A DNA stretch of 64,000 bases from Methylophilaceae bacterium (GCA_027488395.1 JAIYBT010000005.1:1-64000), one strand, 5' to 3'; counted from the stretch's first letter, positions 9,578-20,953 are shown. Notes: generated by a model not told the origin, from the letters alone. Numbers and translations: made by a program.

Positions 9578-10852
9578 TTAACAAACCCCATGAAAGGGTT
9601 CGACGCGGACAAAGTTGCCCGCGGCAACAGATTCAACGTCAGCGTCCAACACAATAAAGCAATTGGCTAGACTCATGCTGCTCAACATGCCAGATCCTTG
9701 ACCACCGGTGACTTTGACTTTCCATACCCCAGCTTCTTCAAATAATATCCCACGTTGAAACTCGGTGCGTCCGCGTGCTTTTTTAATGGTTGATACGCAC
9801 TCCACATCAAATTGAGGCATGGCGCTTACGCGCTCCCCTGCCAGCGTTTTGAGGGCGGCTTGTACAAACTGATAAAATGTCACCATGGTGGACACTGGAT
9901 TGCCTGGTAAACCAAAGTAATGCGCGTTGCCAATGGCGCCATAAGCGAGTGGACGACCCGGTTTCATGTTAATTTTCCAGAACAAAACTTGCCCATGCTT
10001 GGCAAGTAAGGCTTTCATAAAATCAGCTTCGCCCACCGAAACGCCACCACTGCTGATGACCACATCGTGGTCTTGTGCAGCGCTTAATAAAGTGTGCTCT
10101 AGTTGATTAGGATCGTCCGCCACATTGCCTAAATCACTGATGTCCAGTCCCAACTGTTGGCACATGCCCCATAAGCTATAACGATTTGAGTCGTACAGTT
10201 GTCCTGATTGTAACGGTTCACCAACGCTGACTAACTCGTCACCTGTGCTAAAAAAAGCCACTTTTAAGCGTTGGTATACGGCAATGGTGCCAATGCCTAA
10301 AGAGGCCAGTAGGCCTAAATCCGCTGGTTGAATGCGGTGACCAGCGCGTAACACGGTATGCCCCGCGCGGACATCTTCGCCTATTGTTCGAATATTGTTA
10401 CCAACGACAGGTGTGATCAGTAGGGTTGCATGATGGTCATCAAATTTGACCTGCTCTTGCATTACCACGGTGTCGACAGTGTCAGGCACAATGGCGCCCG
10501 TCATGATCTTGATGCAACAACCGTATGGGATGTCCCCCGTAAAGGGTTTACCTGCAAAAGCAGTGCCTACAATGGTCAAGCGTTGATGCGCTTCTGCGGT
10601 ACGTAATGCAATGCCATCCATGGCCGAGTTTTGATCGATAGGCACTGAGATCGGTGACACTACATCTGCGGCCAACACGCGCCCTAGTCCTTCTCGCAGG
10701 GGCAGGGTTTGGATCGCAGTGATGGGCCGTAAGTATTGTTGAATAAACTGACGCGCTTGGGCCACTGACATGGCATTGGGGTCGTAGTCATCTACGCAGC
10801 TTGGGTTGTGGACCAACGCTTCAAGATTTGGTGGAGTTTGCATGGGCGACAC
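9578..10852 (-). CDS. moeA: Molybdopterin molybdotransferase MoeA
   Basis: 424 aa; IMTGAIVPDTVDTVVMQE, SSGGVSVGEADF, MKPGRPLAYG, FGLPGNPVS motifs. Confidence 0.92.
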   Translation of the reverse strand: MSPMQTPPNLEALVHNPSCVDDYDPNAMSVAQARQFIQQYLRPITAIQTLPLREGLGRVLAADVVSPISVPIDQNSAMDGIALRTAEAHQRLTIVGTAFAGKPFTGDIPYGCCIKIMTGAIVPDTVDTVVMQEQVKFDDHHATLLITPVVGNNIRTIGEDVRAGHTVLRAGHRIQPADLGLLASLGIGTIAVYQRLKVAFFSTGDELVSVGEPLQSGQLYDSNRYSLWGMCQQLGLDISDLGNVADDPNQLEHTLLSAAQDHDVVISSGGVSVGEADFMKALLAKHGQVLFWKINMKPGRPLAYGAIGNAHYFGLPGNPVSTMVTFYQFVQAALKTLAGERVSAMPQFDVECVSTIKKARGRTEFQRGILFEEAGVWKVKVTGGQGSGMLSSMSLANCFIVLDADVESVAAGNFVRVEPFHGVC

Positions 10853-10894
10853 TTTTAAATAAATAATTCAACATACATAGGATAAAACCATACC

Positions 10895-11473
10895 CTATGC
10901 ATTAGGGCTGGGCGATGTGCTATCAGGCATGAGGTGATTGATATTCGTAAATGCGTGATCGTCGGCAAAATCCACCCATACCGATGCTTGTTGGGCTTGC
11001 CATGCACGCACCTTGCGCTGACCGCTGCTTAAAAAACGCGCTAAACTCGCTTGCAGGCTTTGATGCATTAAACAAAACACAGGGTGTGGCCCACTTGGGC
11101 TTTGCGCGATGGCCATATCAGCCCGATTGGCGATGACCGCCGCAGTCAGTTGCTGGCAAAGATCGCTTGGCAAATGAGGCACATCACAGGGCAAAGTGAG
11201 GACCCATTCGGTCTTTGCATGGCGTAAAGCGGCTTGCATGCCCGCGAGCGGACCATCAAATTGATCGTTTGCATCGCTAAACACGGGAAAACCCAACGTT
11301 TGATAGGTTGCAAGGTTGCGATTGGCATTGATCATCAGTGAGTGCACTTGCGGTTGGATGGCTTGTATGGCCCGATCAATCAAACGCTGGCCTTGATAAC
11401 TGACCAAGCCCTTATCTACGCCGCCCATACGCAAGCCACGGCCACCCGCTAGAATGACAGCAGTCACTTCCAT
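10895..11473 (-). CDS. mobA: Molybdenum cofactor guanylyltransferase MobA
   Basis: VTAVILAGGRGLRMGGVDKGL motif. Confidence 0.92.
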   Translation of the reverse strand: MEVTAVILAGGRGLRMGGVDKGLVSYQGQRLIDRAIQAIQPQVHSLMINANRNLATYQTLGFPVFSDANDQFDGPLAGMQAALRHAKTEWVLTLPCDVPHLPSDLCQQLTAAVIANRADMAIAQSPSGPHPVFCLMHQSLQASLARFLSSGQRKVRAWQAQQASVWVDFADDHAFTNINHLMPDSTSPSPNA

Positions 11474-12495
11474 TAGCCACCCGTGTGCGACATAAATCGG
11501 ATCACTGCGGGTTGGGCGCGGCGCAAATCAAAGTCGTGACCCTTGGGCTTGATTTGCATGCTATTCAAAATTGCTTCAATGATGGGTTGGTCATTGTCAG
11601 GATATTGGCGTAGCAAGGGCATTAAATCGACCTTATCTTCCTGCCCCAAGCATAAATATAGTTCGCCTTGGCAAGTGATGCGCACACGGTTACAGCTTTC
11701 ACAAAAATTGTGGCTGTGCGGCGAAATAAAACCGATACGTGTGGCTTGATGTTGTACTTGCCAGTAGCGTGCAGGCCCACCAGAGCGGTGCTCGCTCGCA
11801 ACCATGTCAACATGTTGTCTCAGTAGCGCTAAAGTATCTTCATTGCTGACACAACTTTGCTCGCGCGCGTGATTGACTTCGCCCAGTGGCATTTCTTCAA
11901 TAAAGCTAATATCGATTTGATGTTGAATCGCAAAATTGACTAAATCGATGGCTTCATCGTCATTGATGCCACGCATCAATACTGTATTGAGTTTGATGTT
12001 GTCAAAGCCTGCTTTGATGGCTGCTTGCAAGCCCGCCATGACTTTATCGAGTGATCCCGTACGCGTGATGGCATGAAAACGGTCAGGGTGTAAACTATCT
12101 AAAGAAATATTGATGCGTTTGACCCCCGCGGCTTTGAGGTCGCTGGCCATTTTTTCGAGTTGGCTGCCATTGGTGGTGACCACACATTCTTTTAAACCAG
12201 GCAATTGGCATATCGTTTCAAACAACCATAATGCGTTTTTACGCACCAAGGGTTCTCCGCCAGTGATGCGTACCTTGCTTACTCCTAGAGATACAAATAT
12301 GTTCACAAGACGTGCGCATTCTTCCAAACTTAGTACCTGATTGCGAGGTAAAAAAGTCATGTCTTCTGCCATGCAATATTGACAGCGAAAATCACATCGG
12401 TCGGTGATGGATAAGCGAATATAGTCGACAACCCGACCAAATTGATCGACCAATTGCGGTGTCGGAGCGCTGGGGTGCATTGCCAAGTGATTCAT
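11473..12495 (-). CDS. moaA: GTP 3',8-cyclase MoaA (radical SAM)
   Basis: CDFRCQYCM radical-SAM motif, RITGGEPLVR, FCESCNRVRIT; overlaps mobA start by 1 nt. Confidence 0.95.
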   Translation of the reverse strand: MNHLAMHPSAPTPQLVDQFGRVVDYIRLSITDRCDFRCQYCMAEDMTFLPRNQVLSLEECARLVNIFVSLGVSKVRITGGEPLVRKNALWLFETICQLPGLKECVVTTNGSQLEKMASDLKAAGVKRINISLDSLHPDRFHAITRTGSLDKVMAGLQAAIKAGFDNIKLNTVLMRGINDDEAIDLVNFAIQHQIDISFIEEMPLGEVNHAREQSCVSNEDTLALLRQHVDMVASEHRSGGPARYWQVQHQATRIGFISPHSHNFCESCNRVRITCQGELYLCLGQEDKVDLMPLLRQYPDNDQPIIEAILNSMQIKPKGHDFDLRRAQPAVIRFMSHTGG

Positions 12496-12618
12496 TCAAA
12501 TCATGATTTTTAAGGTGCTTTGTATTTTAAGCGCTTTTCAACCTTTCACAAGGGTTGATTTAAGCATATGATGTTGCCTTGGTAGAATGTAACTCAATTG
12601 TAAATAGATGAGGTTGCC

Positions 12619-13098
12619 TTGGATCACGCTCTTACACAAGCACAGCTGGACACGGTCAGCGCGCACATCAAAGCGCACCAGCACGTTCCCGGTGGGTTAT
12701 TGCCCTTACTCCATGCCATTCAAGATGACATCGGGTTCGTCCCTGAAACCACCTATCCCGACATTGCCCATGCGTTGGCGTTATCTGTGGCCGAGGTACA
12801 CGGTGTTGTCACCTTCTACCATCACTTTCGAACGCACCCCGTTGGCAAACATGTATTGCAAATCTGTCGAGCGGAATCTTGTCAAGCCATGGGCTCAGCC
12901 GCCCTTGAGAACACCATAAAAGCCAATTTAGGGGTGGATTATCACCAAACCACCACGGATGGCGAAATTACCTTGTTGCCAGTGTACTGTTTGGGCAATT
13001 GTGCTTGTTCACCTGCGGTCATGATCGATGATGAGGTATATGGTCGTATGAATGCAGACAAAGTGCATGCAATCATTCAAGAGGTTTGTCATGGTTAA
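12619..13098 (+). CDS. fdsG: NAD-dependent formate dehydrogenase gamma subunit (NuoE-like)
   Basis: 159 aa, NuoE-like 2Fe-2S thioredoxin fold ([11 protein letters not shown]...[12 protein letters not shown]); TTG start with GATGAGG upstream. Confidence 0.88.
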   Translation: MDHALTQAQLDTVSAHIKAHQHVPGGLLPLLHAIQDDIGFVPETTYPDIAHALALSVAEVHGVVTFYHHFRTHPVGKHVLQICRAESCQAMGSAALENTIKANLGVDYHQTTTDGEITLLPVYCLGNCACSPAVMIDDEVYGRMNADKVHAIIQEVCHG

Positions 13099-14656
13099 AG
13101 TCTATGTTCCTATTGATTCAACGGCTTTATCGCTTGGCGCTGAGCGCACTGCAAAAAAAATCATCGCAGAAGCACAACAGCGTGGTTTATCGCTGACATT
13201 GGTGCGTAATGGTTCTCGTGGCGTATTTTGGTTGGAGCCATTGGTGGAGGTGGCGACCGCAGAGGGGCGCGTGGCATTTGGTCCGATTGCGCCGGAAGAT
13301 GTCACCAGTTTGTTTGATGCTGACTTTTTAAATCCATCGTCAGCCTCTGCCAAGGCGCACCCGCTCTATCAGGGGTTGACGGATGACATCGCATGGTTAA
13401 AAAAACAACAGCGATTGACGTTTGCACGGGTCGGCATTACCGACCCGGTGTCACTGGATGATTACCTCGCACACGACGGTTATCAAGGTTTAAAAAATGC
13501 AATCCAACTGTCAGGGGAAGCCATTGTGAAGGTGGTCACAGACTCTGGCTTGAGGGGGCGAGGCGGGGCGGCGTTTCCGACGGGCATTAAATGGAACACG
13601 GTACTGAATGCGCCCGCGGATCAAAAATATGTCGTATGCAATGCAGATGAAGGCGACTCGGGTACCTATTCTGACCGGATGATCATGGAAAATGATCCAT
13701 ATGTGCTGATTGAAGGCATGACCATTGCTGGCATCGCTGTGGGTGCTACGCAAGGCTATATTTATTTGCGTAGTGAATACCCACATGCGCTAGCCACCCT
13801 GAATGAAGCCATTCGTAAAGCAACGATTGCGGGTTATTTAGGTGAAAATATATTAGGATCTGGCAAAGCTTTTCATCTTGAGGTGCGTCGCGCGGCAGGC
13901 GCATATGTCTGTGGTGAAGAAACCTCACTGCTTGAAAGTTTAGAAGGTAAGCGCGGATTGGTGAGGTTTAAACCACCGCTACCAGCGATTGAAGGTCTGT
14001 TTGGCCAACCGACGATTGTGAATAACGTCATCTCGTTGGCGACTATTCCAATCATTTTAGATAAAGGCGCCCAGTTTTACGCAGATTATGGCATGGGTCG
14101 CTCACGCGGTACGTTGCCCATTCAGTTGGCGGGCAATTTAAAACGTACCGGTTTGATCGAGTTGGCGTTTGGCGTCACTTTACGCGAACTGTTATACGAC
14201 TATGCTGGCGGTTCTGCCAGTGGCAGGCCGATTCGTGCAGTGCAAGTCGGTGGTCCGTTGGGCGCGTATTTGCCTGAGCACCAATTTGATACGCCGCTGG
14301 ATTACGAGGCATTTAGTCAAATTTGGGCAGTCCTTGGGCACGGTGGCGTCATCGCTTTTGATGATACTGTCAATATGGCCGGCATGGCGCGCTACGCGTT
14401 TGAGTTTTGTGCGATTGAGAGCTGTGGCAAATGTACCCCTTGCCGCATTGGTTCAACCCGTGGTGTAGAAGTCATGGACCATGTGATCGCAGGGAAACAA
14501 CCGGCTAAACACATTCAAATATTGCGTGATTTATCCGACACCATGCTACATGGCTCACTATGTGCATTGGGTGGCATGACGCCTTATCCCGTCATCAGCG
14601 CACTCAATCATTTTCCAGAAGATTTTGGCTTAAGCAACAAACAAGCGGCGGCGTAA
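13091..14656 (+). CDS. fdsB: NAD-dependent formate dehydrogenase beta subunit (NuoF-like)
   Basis: [39 protein letters not shown] motifs; start at ATG 13091 overlapping fdsG. Confidence 0.9.
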   Translation: MVKVYVPIDSTALSLGAERTAKKIIAEAQQRGLSLTLVRNGSRGVFWLEPLVEVATAEGRVAFGPIAPEDVTSLFDADFLNPSSASAKAHPLYQGLTDDIAWLKKQQRLTFARVGITDPVSLDDYLAHDGYQGLKNAIQLSGEAIVKVVTDSGLRGRGGAAFPTGIKWNTVLNAPADQKYVVCNADEGDSGTYSDRMIMENDPYVLIEGMTIAGIAVGATQGYIYLRSEYPHALATLNEAIRKATIAGYLGENILGSGKAFHLEVRRAAGAYVCGEETSLLESLEGKRGLVRFKPPLPAIEGLFGQPTIVNNVISLATIPIILDKGAQFYADYGMGRSRGTLPIQLAGNLKRTGLIELAFGVTLRELLYDYAGGSASGRPIRAVQVGGPLGAYLPEHQFDTPLDYEAFSQIWAVLGHGGVIAFDDTVNMAGMARYAFEFCAIESCGKCTPCRIGSTRGVEVMDHVIAGKQPAKHIQILRDLSDTMLHGSLCALGGMTPYPVISALNHFPEDFGLSNKQAAA

Positions 14657-14678
14657 CGCCAGCAAAGGATGCGAACCC

Positions 14679-17564
14679 ATGGATGATTTAAACTATTCGT
14701 CGAATACAGTCCCAAGCTATGATCCTGACAAAGATTATGGCACACCAAAATCAGACAGCAGTGTGCAAGTCACGCTCACCATCGATGGTCAATCAGTGAC
14801 AGTGCCTGAGGGCACTTCAATCATGCACGCTGCGCAACTGGGTGGGGTGACCGTTCCCAAGCTGTGTGCCACAGATTCTCTAGAGCCATTTGGTTCGTGT
14901 CGTTTGTGTTTAGTTGAAATCGAGGGGCGACGTGGATACCCTGCATCATGTACCACACCAGTCGCGCCTGGCTTGGTGGTAAAAACACAAACGCCAACAC
15001 TTGCCGATGTGCGTCGCGGCGTGATGGAGTTATACATCTCAGATCATCCCCTTGATTGCCTAACTTGTGCGGCCAATGGTGATTGCGAATTGCAAGACAT
15101 GGCGGGTGCAGTCGGCCTACGTGAAGTGCGTTATGGATACGAAGGCGAAAATCATCTAGGTCAAGCAAAAGATGAATCCAACCCTTATTTCACGTTCGAC
15201 CCTTCGAAATGTATTGTTTGCTCGCGTTGTGTGCGCGCCTGTGAGGAAACGCAAGGTACATTTGCCCTGACCATTCAAGGCCGTGGCTTTGAAAGTAAAG
15301 TGTCTGCTGGCAATACTACGTTTTTAGATTCTGAATGTGTGTCTTGTGGTGCTTGCGTTCAGGCCTGCCCAACCGCCACGCTCATGGAAAAAACGGTCAT
15401 CGATGCGGGTACGCCTGAGCACAAAGTCACCACTACCTGTGCTTATTGTGGTGTGGGATGTAGCTTTGACGCAGAAATGAAAGGCGAACAAGTAGTGCGT
15501 ATGACGCCAAGCAAATCAGGTGGTGCCAACCATGGCCACAGTTGCGTCAAAGGCCGTTTTGCTTGGGGCTATACGACCCATGCTGACCGCATCACCACGC
15601 CGATGATACGTAAATCGATCCATGATGCATGGCAAAAAGTAAGTTGGGATGAGGCAATTTCATATGCGGCGAGTGAAATTCAACGCATTCAAACACTGCA
15701 TGGAAAAGCCGCGGTAGGCGGTATCACTTCCAGCCGCTGCACCAATGAAGAAGTCTATGTCACCCAAAAATTGGTGCGTGCGGTATTTGGTAGCAACAAC
15801 GTTGATACCTGCGCGCGCGTCTGTCACAGCCCCACCGGCTATGGTTTAAAACAAACGCTAGGGGAATCCGCCGGTACGCAAACGTTTGATTCGGTGATGC
15901 AATCGGATGTGATTTTTGTCATGGGCGCAAACCCGACAGATGGCCATCCTGTGTTTGGCTCCATCATGAAACGACGTTTACGTCAGGGTGCAAAGCTGAT
16001 TGTCGCCGACCCTAGAGCAATTGATTTGGTGGAAAACTCACCACATATTCGTGCGGATTATCATTTGAATTTAAGACCTGGCACCAACGTTGCGCTGATC
16101 ACCGCGATGGCGCATGTGGTTGTGAGCGAAGGTTTAGTGAAAGAAGATTTTGTAAAAGCGCGATGTGAGTGGGATTCCTTTGTAGCGTGGCGGGATTTTG
16201 TCGCCTTGCCTGAAAACTCGCCAGAAGCCTTGAGTCAAGAGCTTGGGGTGGCTGCGGAGAAAATCCGTGAGGCTGCGCGTTTATTTGCAACAGCAGGTAA
16301 CAGTGCCATCTATTATGGTTTGGGTGTTACCGAGCATAGCCAAGGTTCAACCACCGTCATGGGGATTGCAAATCTGGCCATGGCCACTGGCAACGTCGGG
16401 CGCGAAGGGGTGGGTGTCAATCCGCTCAGGGGGCAAAATAATGTACAGGGGTCTTGTGACATGGGCTCGATGCCACACGAGTTTCCAGGCTATCGTCATG
16501 TGTCAGATATCGCCACGCGTGCTCTGTTTGAAGCCGCTTGGGGGGTGCCGTTAAGTGCAGATCCCGGCTTACGTATTCCCAATATGCTGGATTTGGCGAC
16601 CGAGGGAAAATTTAAAGCGCTGTATTGTGTGGGTGAAGATATTGCGCAATCAGACCCAGATACTCAACATGTGACACACGCGTTAGAAGCCATGGAATGT
16701 GTGATTGTGCAAGATTTGTTCTTAAACGAAACGGCCAAATTCGCGCATGTGTTTTTTCCTGGCGCTTCGTTCTTGGAGAAAAGTGGTACCTTTACCAATG
16801 CTGAGCGTCGCATTTCGCCTGTTCGTCGCGTCATGACTCCCAAAAATGGGATGGAAGATTGGGAAATTACTGCCAAGTTATCAGCCGCGCTGGGCTATCC
16901 GATGCACTACGGGCATGCCAGCGAAATCATGGATGAAATTGCTGCCTTAACCCCGACGTTTAAAGGCGTTAGCTTTGCAAAACTCGATGCATTGGGCAGT
17001 ATTCAATGGCCTTGTAATGATGAGGCGCCTTCAGGGACCCCCACCATGCATATCGAGCAATTTGTCCGCGGAAAAGGCAAGTTCTTTATTACGCAATATA
17101 TTCCCACCACGGAGCGGGTCAATCAACAATTCCCCTTGATTTTGACCACAGGTCGTATTTTGTCGCAATACAATGTGGGCGCACAAACACGTCGTACCGA
17201 CAATGTGGTTTGGCATCAAGAAGATTTAATCGAAATCCATCCGCATGATGCTGAAGAGCGGGGTATATTGGAGGGTGATTGGGTTGGGATCACGAGTCGC
17301 GCGGGGCAAACCGTGTTGCGGGCAAAGGTCACTGAGCGTGTGCAAGCTGGTGTGGTGTACACCACATTTCATCACCCCGAATCTGGGGCCAATGTGATTA
17401 CCACTGATAACTCAGATTGGGCAACCAATTGCCCGGAATATAAAGTGACTGCAGTACAAGTCTCCCGAGTGAATCAACTGTCCACGTGGCAAAAACAATA
17501 TCAAGCATTTAGTGATACACAAATAGAACTGTCGGGTATGGATCCAAACACTGTGGCTTCGTAA
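14679..17564 (+). CDS. fdsA: Formate dehydrogenase alpha subunit, molybdopterin enzyme
   Basis: 961 aa; N-terminal 2Fe-2S and 4Fe-4S domains, ARVCHSPTGYG cysteine active-site motif, bis-MGD oxidoreductase domain. Confidence 0.93.
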   Translation: MDDLNYSSNTVPSYDPDKDYGTPKSDSSVQVTLTIDGQSVTVPEGTSIMHAAQLGGVTVPKLCATDSLEPFGSCRLCLVEIEGRRGYPASCTTPVAPGLVVKTQTPTLADVRRGVMELYISDHPLDCLTCAANGDCELQDMAGAVGLREVRYGYEGENHLGQAKDESNPYFTFDPSKCIVCSRCVRACEETQGTFALTIQGRGFESKVSAGNTTFLDSECVSCGACVQACPTATLMEKTVIDAGTPEHKVTTTCAYCGVGCSFDAEMKGEQVVRMTPSKSGGANHGHSCVKGRFAWGYTTHADRITTPMIRKSIHDAWQKVSWDEAISYAASEIQRIQTLHGKAAVGGITSSRCTNEEVYVTQKLVRAVFGSNNVDTCARVCHSPTGYGLKQTLGESAGTQTFDSVMQSDVIFVMGANPTDGHPVFGSIMKRRLRQGAKLIVADPRAIDLVENSPHIRADYHLNLRPGTNVALITAMAHVVVSEGLVKEDFVKARCEWDSFVAWRDFVALPENSPEALSQELGVAAEKIREAARLFATAGNSAIYYGLGVTEHSQGSTTVMGIANLAMATGNVGREGVGVNPLRGQNNVQGSCDMGSMPHEFPGYRHVSDIATRALFEAAWGVPLSADPGLRIPNMLDLATEGKFKALYCVGEDIAQSDPDTQHVTHALEAMECVIVQDLFLNETAKFAHVFFPGASFLEKSGTFTNAERRISPVRRVMTPKNGMEDWEITAKLSAALGYPMHYGHASEIMDEIAALTPTFKGVSFAKLDALGSIQWPCNDEAPSGTPTMHIEQFVRGKGKFFITQYIPTTERVNQQFPLILTTGRILSQYNVGAQTRRTDNVVWHQEDLIEIHPHDAEERGILEGDWVGITSRAGQTVLRAKVTERVQAGVVYTTFHHPESGANVITTDNSDWATNCPEYKVTAVQVSRVNQLSTWQKQYQAFSDTQIELSGMDPNTVAS

Positions 17565-18439
17565 TGTCAGTCACCGCTGGTTGTGCGCCGTTACGTGTGG
17601 CGGAATGGGATGATACGCATCCGCCAGTCAGTGCGGCCGTAGCCACTGTCACCCGTGTTCGTGGTCAGGCGATTGAAAGTGTTGAAGATCATTTAGCAGA
17701 TGAAGTCCCCGTTGCATTCATTTATAACGGAATTTCACATGTCGTGATGTTGGCAACCCCTGCAGATGTAGAAGACTTTGCATTGGGTTTTTCGCTGACC
17801 GAGGGGATTATTACGCAACCCAATCAGCTGTACGGCATTGAGCTAAAGACCGTTAGTGATGCGGATGGATTAAAAGGGATTGAAGTCCATATTGATGTGG
17901 CGACCGAACAATTTGTGTTGCTCAAAGAAAAAAGGCGTAATTTAGTGGGTCGCACCGGCTGTGGCTTGTGTGGTGCAGAAAGTCTGCAACAAGTGTTTAA
18001 AACAATCCCAACGCTGCATACACAAACGCTCACGCTCAATCGCTTGGCAATTGATTGCGCCTTGCAAGCCTTACCCAGTCAGCAACCATTGCAACAACTC
18101 ACGGGTGCCAGTCATGCTTGTGCATTGGTAGATGCAGCGGGTCATGTGTTGTGTGTACGTGAAGATGTGGGTCGCCATAATGCATTAGATAAACTACTGG
18201 GTACCATCGCGCGTCAACCGCAGTATCGCCAACATTTGCAGCACACTGGATGGGTGCTTACCACTAGTCGAGCCAGCTATGAAATGGTGCAAAAGATTGC
18301 AATGGTGGGTGGGCGCGCTTTGGTCGCATTGTCTGCACCAACCGCACTGGCAGTGACATTAGCCCAACAACATCATGTAAGCTTGATTGGTTTTGCAAAA
18401 CCGCATCAATGTGTGGTTTATCACGGGCAATTGATTTAG
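17564..18439 (+). CDS. fdhD: Formate dehydrogenase accessory sulfurtransferase FdhD
   Basis: GRTGCGLCGAESL and REDVGRHNALDKL motifs. Confidence 0.93.
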   Translation: MSVTAGCAPLRVAEWDDTHPPVSAAVATVTRVRGQAIESVEDHLADEVPVAFIYNGISHVVMLATPADVEDFALGFSLTEGIITQPNQLYGIELKTVSDADGLKGIEVHIDVATEQFVLLKEKRRNLVGRTGCGLCGAESLQQVFKTIPTLHTQTLTLNRLAIDCALQALPSQQPLQQLTGASHACALVDAAGHVLCVREDVGRHNALDKLLGTIARQPQYRQHLQHTGWVLTTSRASYEMVQKIAMVGGRALVALSAPTALAVTLAQQHHVSLIGFAKPHQCVVYHGQLI

Positions 18440-18462
18440 GTGAAATAAGGAAACGACTGACG

Positions 18463-18681
18463 ATGGAAACTGAAAAACTGGTCAAAATGGCGAATCAAAT
18501 TGGAGATTTTTTTGAGGCGAACCCAAATGTGCAAGAAGCACAGTTAGATATTGCGAGCCATTTAAAGAAATTTTGGAATTCTGTCATGATCCATCAGATT
18601 ATCGCGCATGCTCAGCAACATCCAGACACTGGCTTGCATCCGAACGTGTTGGCAGCCATCACGCAACATTTAAAACCTTAA
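18463..18681 (+). CDS. fdsD: Formate dehydrogenase delta subunit
   Basis: METEKLVKMANQIGDFFEANPN...; end of fds operon; ATG 18463 chosen over longer ORF. Confidence 0.85.
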   Translation: METEKLVKMANQIGDFFEANPNVQEAQLDIASHLKKFWNSVMIHQIIAHAQQHPDTGLHPNVLAAITQHLKP

Positions 18682-18761
18682 TCATTTGTATGGGCCATGA
18701 TCAGCGCGCACGTTCTGCCTGATCAAGCACGCTTTACTTTATTTTTTAAATGTATCGATAT

Positions 18762-20465
18762 TTATTGAGCAATCACCCGTCCACCGTGTGGATTGTTTTT
18801 TTGAAACAATCGATACGATTCTTTGCTCTGCCGCGATTGTTCACCTTGCCAAATCATGACCCAAGCGTCTCCAGGTAACGCATGACGTTTTCCTGGCTCA
18901 TCTGCAATCAGCATAATGTCACAGGCTTCACCATCGGTTGCATTGCGCACGCGAACGTTTGCGTGGTAATGCAGTAAATCAATCTGCGCGGTGCCAAGTT
19001 GTTTGCTAGTAATACACAAGTAATGCGATGGTAAGTGTCGCTTTAGGTCTTCAAATAAGGGTTGATACGTCCGTGCGGCTTCAATCATTGGCAACCACAA
19101 ACTCATAAAAATCGCCCAGCTACAGGTCATGCCTATCGCCCAATGAGTGGCGCTAGAACGATTAGAGTGTTTACTGCGAAACACAATCGACAACCACATC
19201 ATGGTCGCAGCAACCGCAATTGCAACATTCAATAGGCTTAATTCAATGGATTTTAATCCAGATAAAAAGCGCAATCGTTCATACAAGCGCACGGGATAGC
19301 CGTTCAGCATGGCCCACCAACCGAGCCAAGCAATTGCAATCAATAAGCAAAATAATATCAATCCAAACCAATTAATCGCACCCGCGGCCCCTCGTTTTAG
19401 GGTTTCGATGCTACCCGCGGCCAGCGCGGTTAGTGGGAGCAATAAGGGTAAGGCGTTGGTTTCACTGCGGTCAGCAAACAGTCCTATCCATATAAAGCTA
19501 CAGACAAAAAATACAATACACAATTGAAAGCGTTCGCTCGTGAGTAAACTGCTCCGGTAACGCCAAATGCCCCAAATGGCAAAAGGTAACGCGGGCCATG
19601 CAAACCAAGCGAGCGTGCGTAGAAAGTAAACATGCCGAGTGGGGCTGTTCATTATCCATTGGTTGTCCCACCAAGCATGCCATAGGGTTGGTGTTACGCG
19701 ATAACAAGCGTAGCACCAGGCCAAGATCAGCGGCAATGCTAATAGCAGGCCGCCAGTGATGGCGCGACGAATATTGGGGCTACGCCAGCTTGGAAACATA
19801 GCGATGAGTACTGCCGCGGTGGAAACGATGCTTAGTGCAGGCAAGACACCACCGGTTAGAAAGCTGATCATCAACCCCAATGCCAACAGCAGCATGGCGC
19901 GTTGCGGTTTGCGTTGCACGAGGGCGTAGGCGTAAAAGGTGATGGATAAGCCACATAAACTTGCGATCGCTGGCAAAATAGTATGTGCGCTGACCACTAA
20001 GCCAATGCAGCCAATAAAGATAAAATTCGTCTGTCGCCCGATCCCAATGTTCCACAACTCTCGTCCCGTCATGCCTATCATGGTCAGTGTCACTAGCATC
20101 CATAGGCCAACGGTTAACCTAGTTGCATCATGTGCCGGTAACCAACCAGCGAAGACATGTACAAACGCAGTTGCAACCCAATAAAACAGTGGCGGAGTAT
20201 CAAGACTTGGGTGGCCAGCTGAAGTGGGGGCAAGCCAAGCGCCCGTGAGCCAACTTTGGCTAGATAAAAAAGGATGTTCAATCAAGCCTTGAATCACACT
20301 CATGGCGCTTGATTCAAATGGTTTCCATGGGGAATGACCAATCAGCCCTGCAAATAGCCAGATGGCACATAAAAAAAGCAATAAATGCGTTTTAGCGCGC
20401 TCACCGACTTTTGGTCGGGGAGCGGCCATGTTTTCTTGCCAATCATGGTCAATATAAAACTGCAT
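18762..20465 (-). CDS. Glycosyltransferase family 39-like (ArnT/PMT-type) integral membrane protein
   Basis: 567 aa, multiple TM, N-terminal GHSPWKPFESS...PPLFYWVATA similar to ArnT-type transferases. Confidence 0.65.
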   Translation of the reverse strand: MQFYIDHDWQENMAAPRPKVGERAKTHLLLFLCAIWLFAGLIGHSPWKPFESSAMSVIQGLIEHPFLSSQSWLTGAWLAPTSAGHPSLDTPPLFYWVATAFVHVFAGWLPAHDATRLTVGLWMLVTLTMIGMTGRELWNIGIGRQTNFIFIGCIGLVVSAHTILPAIASLCGLSITFYAYALVQRKPQRAMLLLALGLMISFLTGGVLPALSIVSTAAVLIAMFPSWRSPNIRRAITGGLLLALPLILAWCYACYRVTPTLWHAWWDNQWIMNSPTRHVYFLRTLAWFAWPALPFAIWGIWRYRSSLLTSERFQLCIVFFVCSFIWIGLFADRSETNALPLLLPLTALAAGSIETLKRGAAGAINWFGLILFCLLIAIAWLGWWAMLNGYPVRLYERLRFLSGLKSIELSLLNVAIAVAATMMWLSIVFRSKHSNRSSATHWAIGMTCSWAIFMSLWLPMIEAARTYQPLFEDLKRHLPSHYLCITSKQLGTAQIDLLHYHANVRVRNATDGEACDIMLIADEPGKRHALPGDAWVMIWQGEQSRQSKESYRLFQKNNPHGGRVIAQ

Positions 20466-20610
20466 AGGGTCGGTGATCGAAAGTGTGCAAGTTGAGAATT
20501 GAGCGTCTAAGAGGAAATCAAAATCTTATAGTAACTTAAAAATACATTTGCTGAATCGACAGTCATCCAATCTAGAGCGGACAAAGGTTGGTTAAGCAGC
20601 AGTAGCAAAC

Positions 20611-20635
20611 AAAAAAGGCAGCTAAGCTGCCTTTT
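20611..20635 (-). terminator. Terminator of rpmE
   Basis: AAGGCAGCT-A-AGCTGCCTT with T run on the minus strand. Confidence 0.75.
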
Positions 20636-20655
20636 GGAACTTAAACAACACCCAA

Positions 20656-20856
20656 TTACATGCCGTATTTTTGACGGAATTTCTCAACACGACCAGCGGT
20701 ATCAACAATTTTTTGTTTACCTGTGTAGAAAGGATGGCATTGTGAGCACACTTCAATGTGGAAGTCTTTGCCATGGGTTGAGCGTGTTTTGAACACATTG
20801 CCACAGCTACAAGTGACATTGATTTCAGGGTAATTTGGGTGAATATCAGCTTTCAT
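20656..20856 (-). CDS. rpmE: 50S ribosomal protein L31
   Basis: 66 aa [27 protein letters not shown]...[13 protein letters not shown]; cysteine-containing form. Confidence 0.95.
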   Translation of the reverse strand: MKADIHPNYPEINVTCSCGNVFKTRSTHGKDFHIEVCSQCHPFYTGKQKIVDTAGRVEKFRQKYGM

Positions 20857-20953
20857 GCTTTCTCTCTAATCTTTAAGCAGTTGCAGTAAACCGCAAATTA
20901 TGTACGATTTTTTGTTGTTTATCAATGATTTTATTAAAAGGATATAAAAATCA

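Noticed and set aside
12496-12618. Possible promoter (TTGATT...TAGAAT) in the moaA-fdsG divergent region
   Set aside because: Spacer is about 21 nt, outside the normal range; left uncalled.
13511-14055. Minus-strand ORFs opposite fdsB
   Set aside because: Antisense shadows of a conserved coding region.
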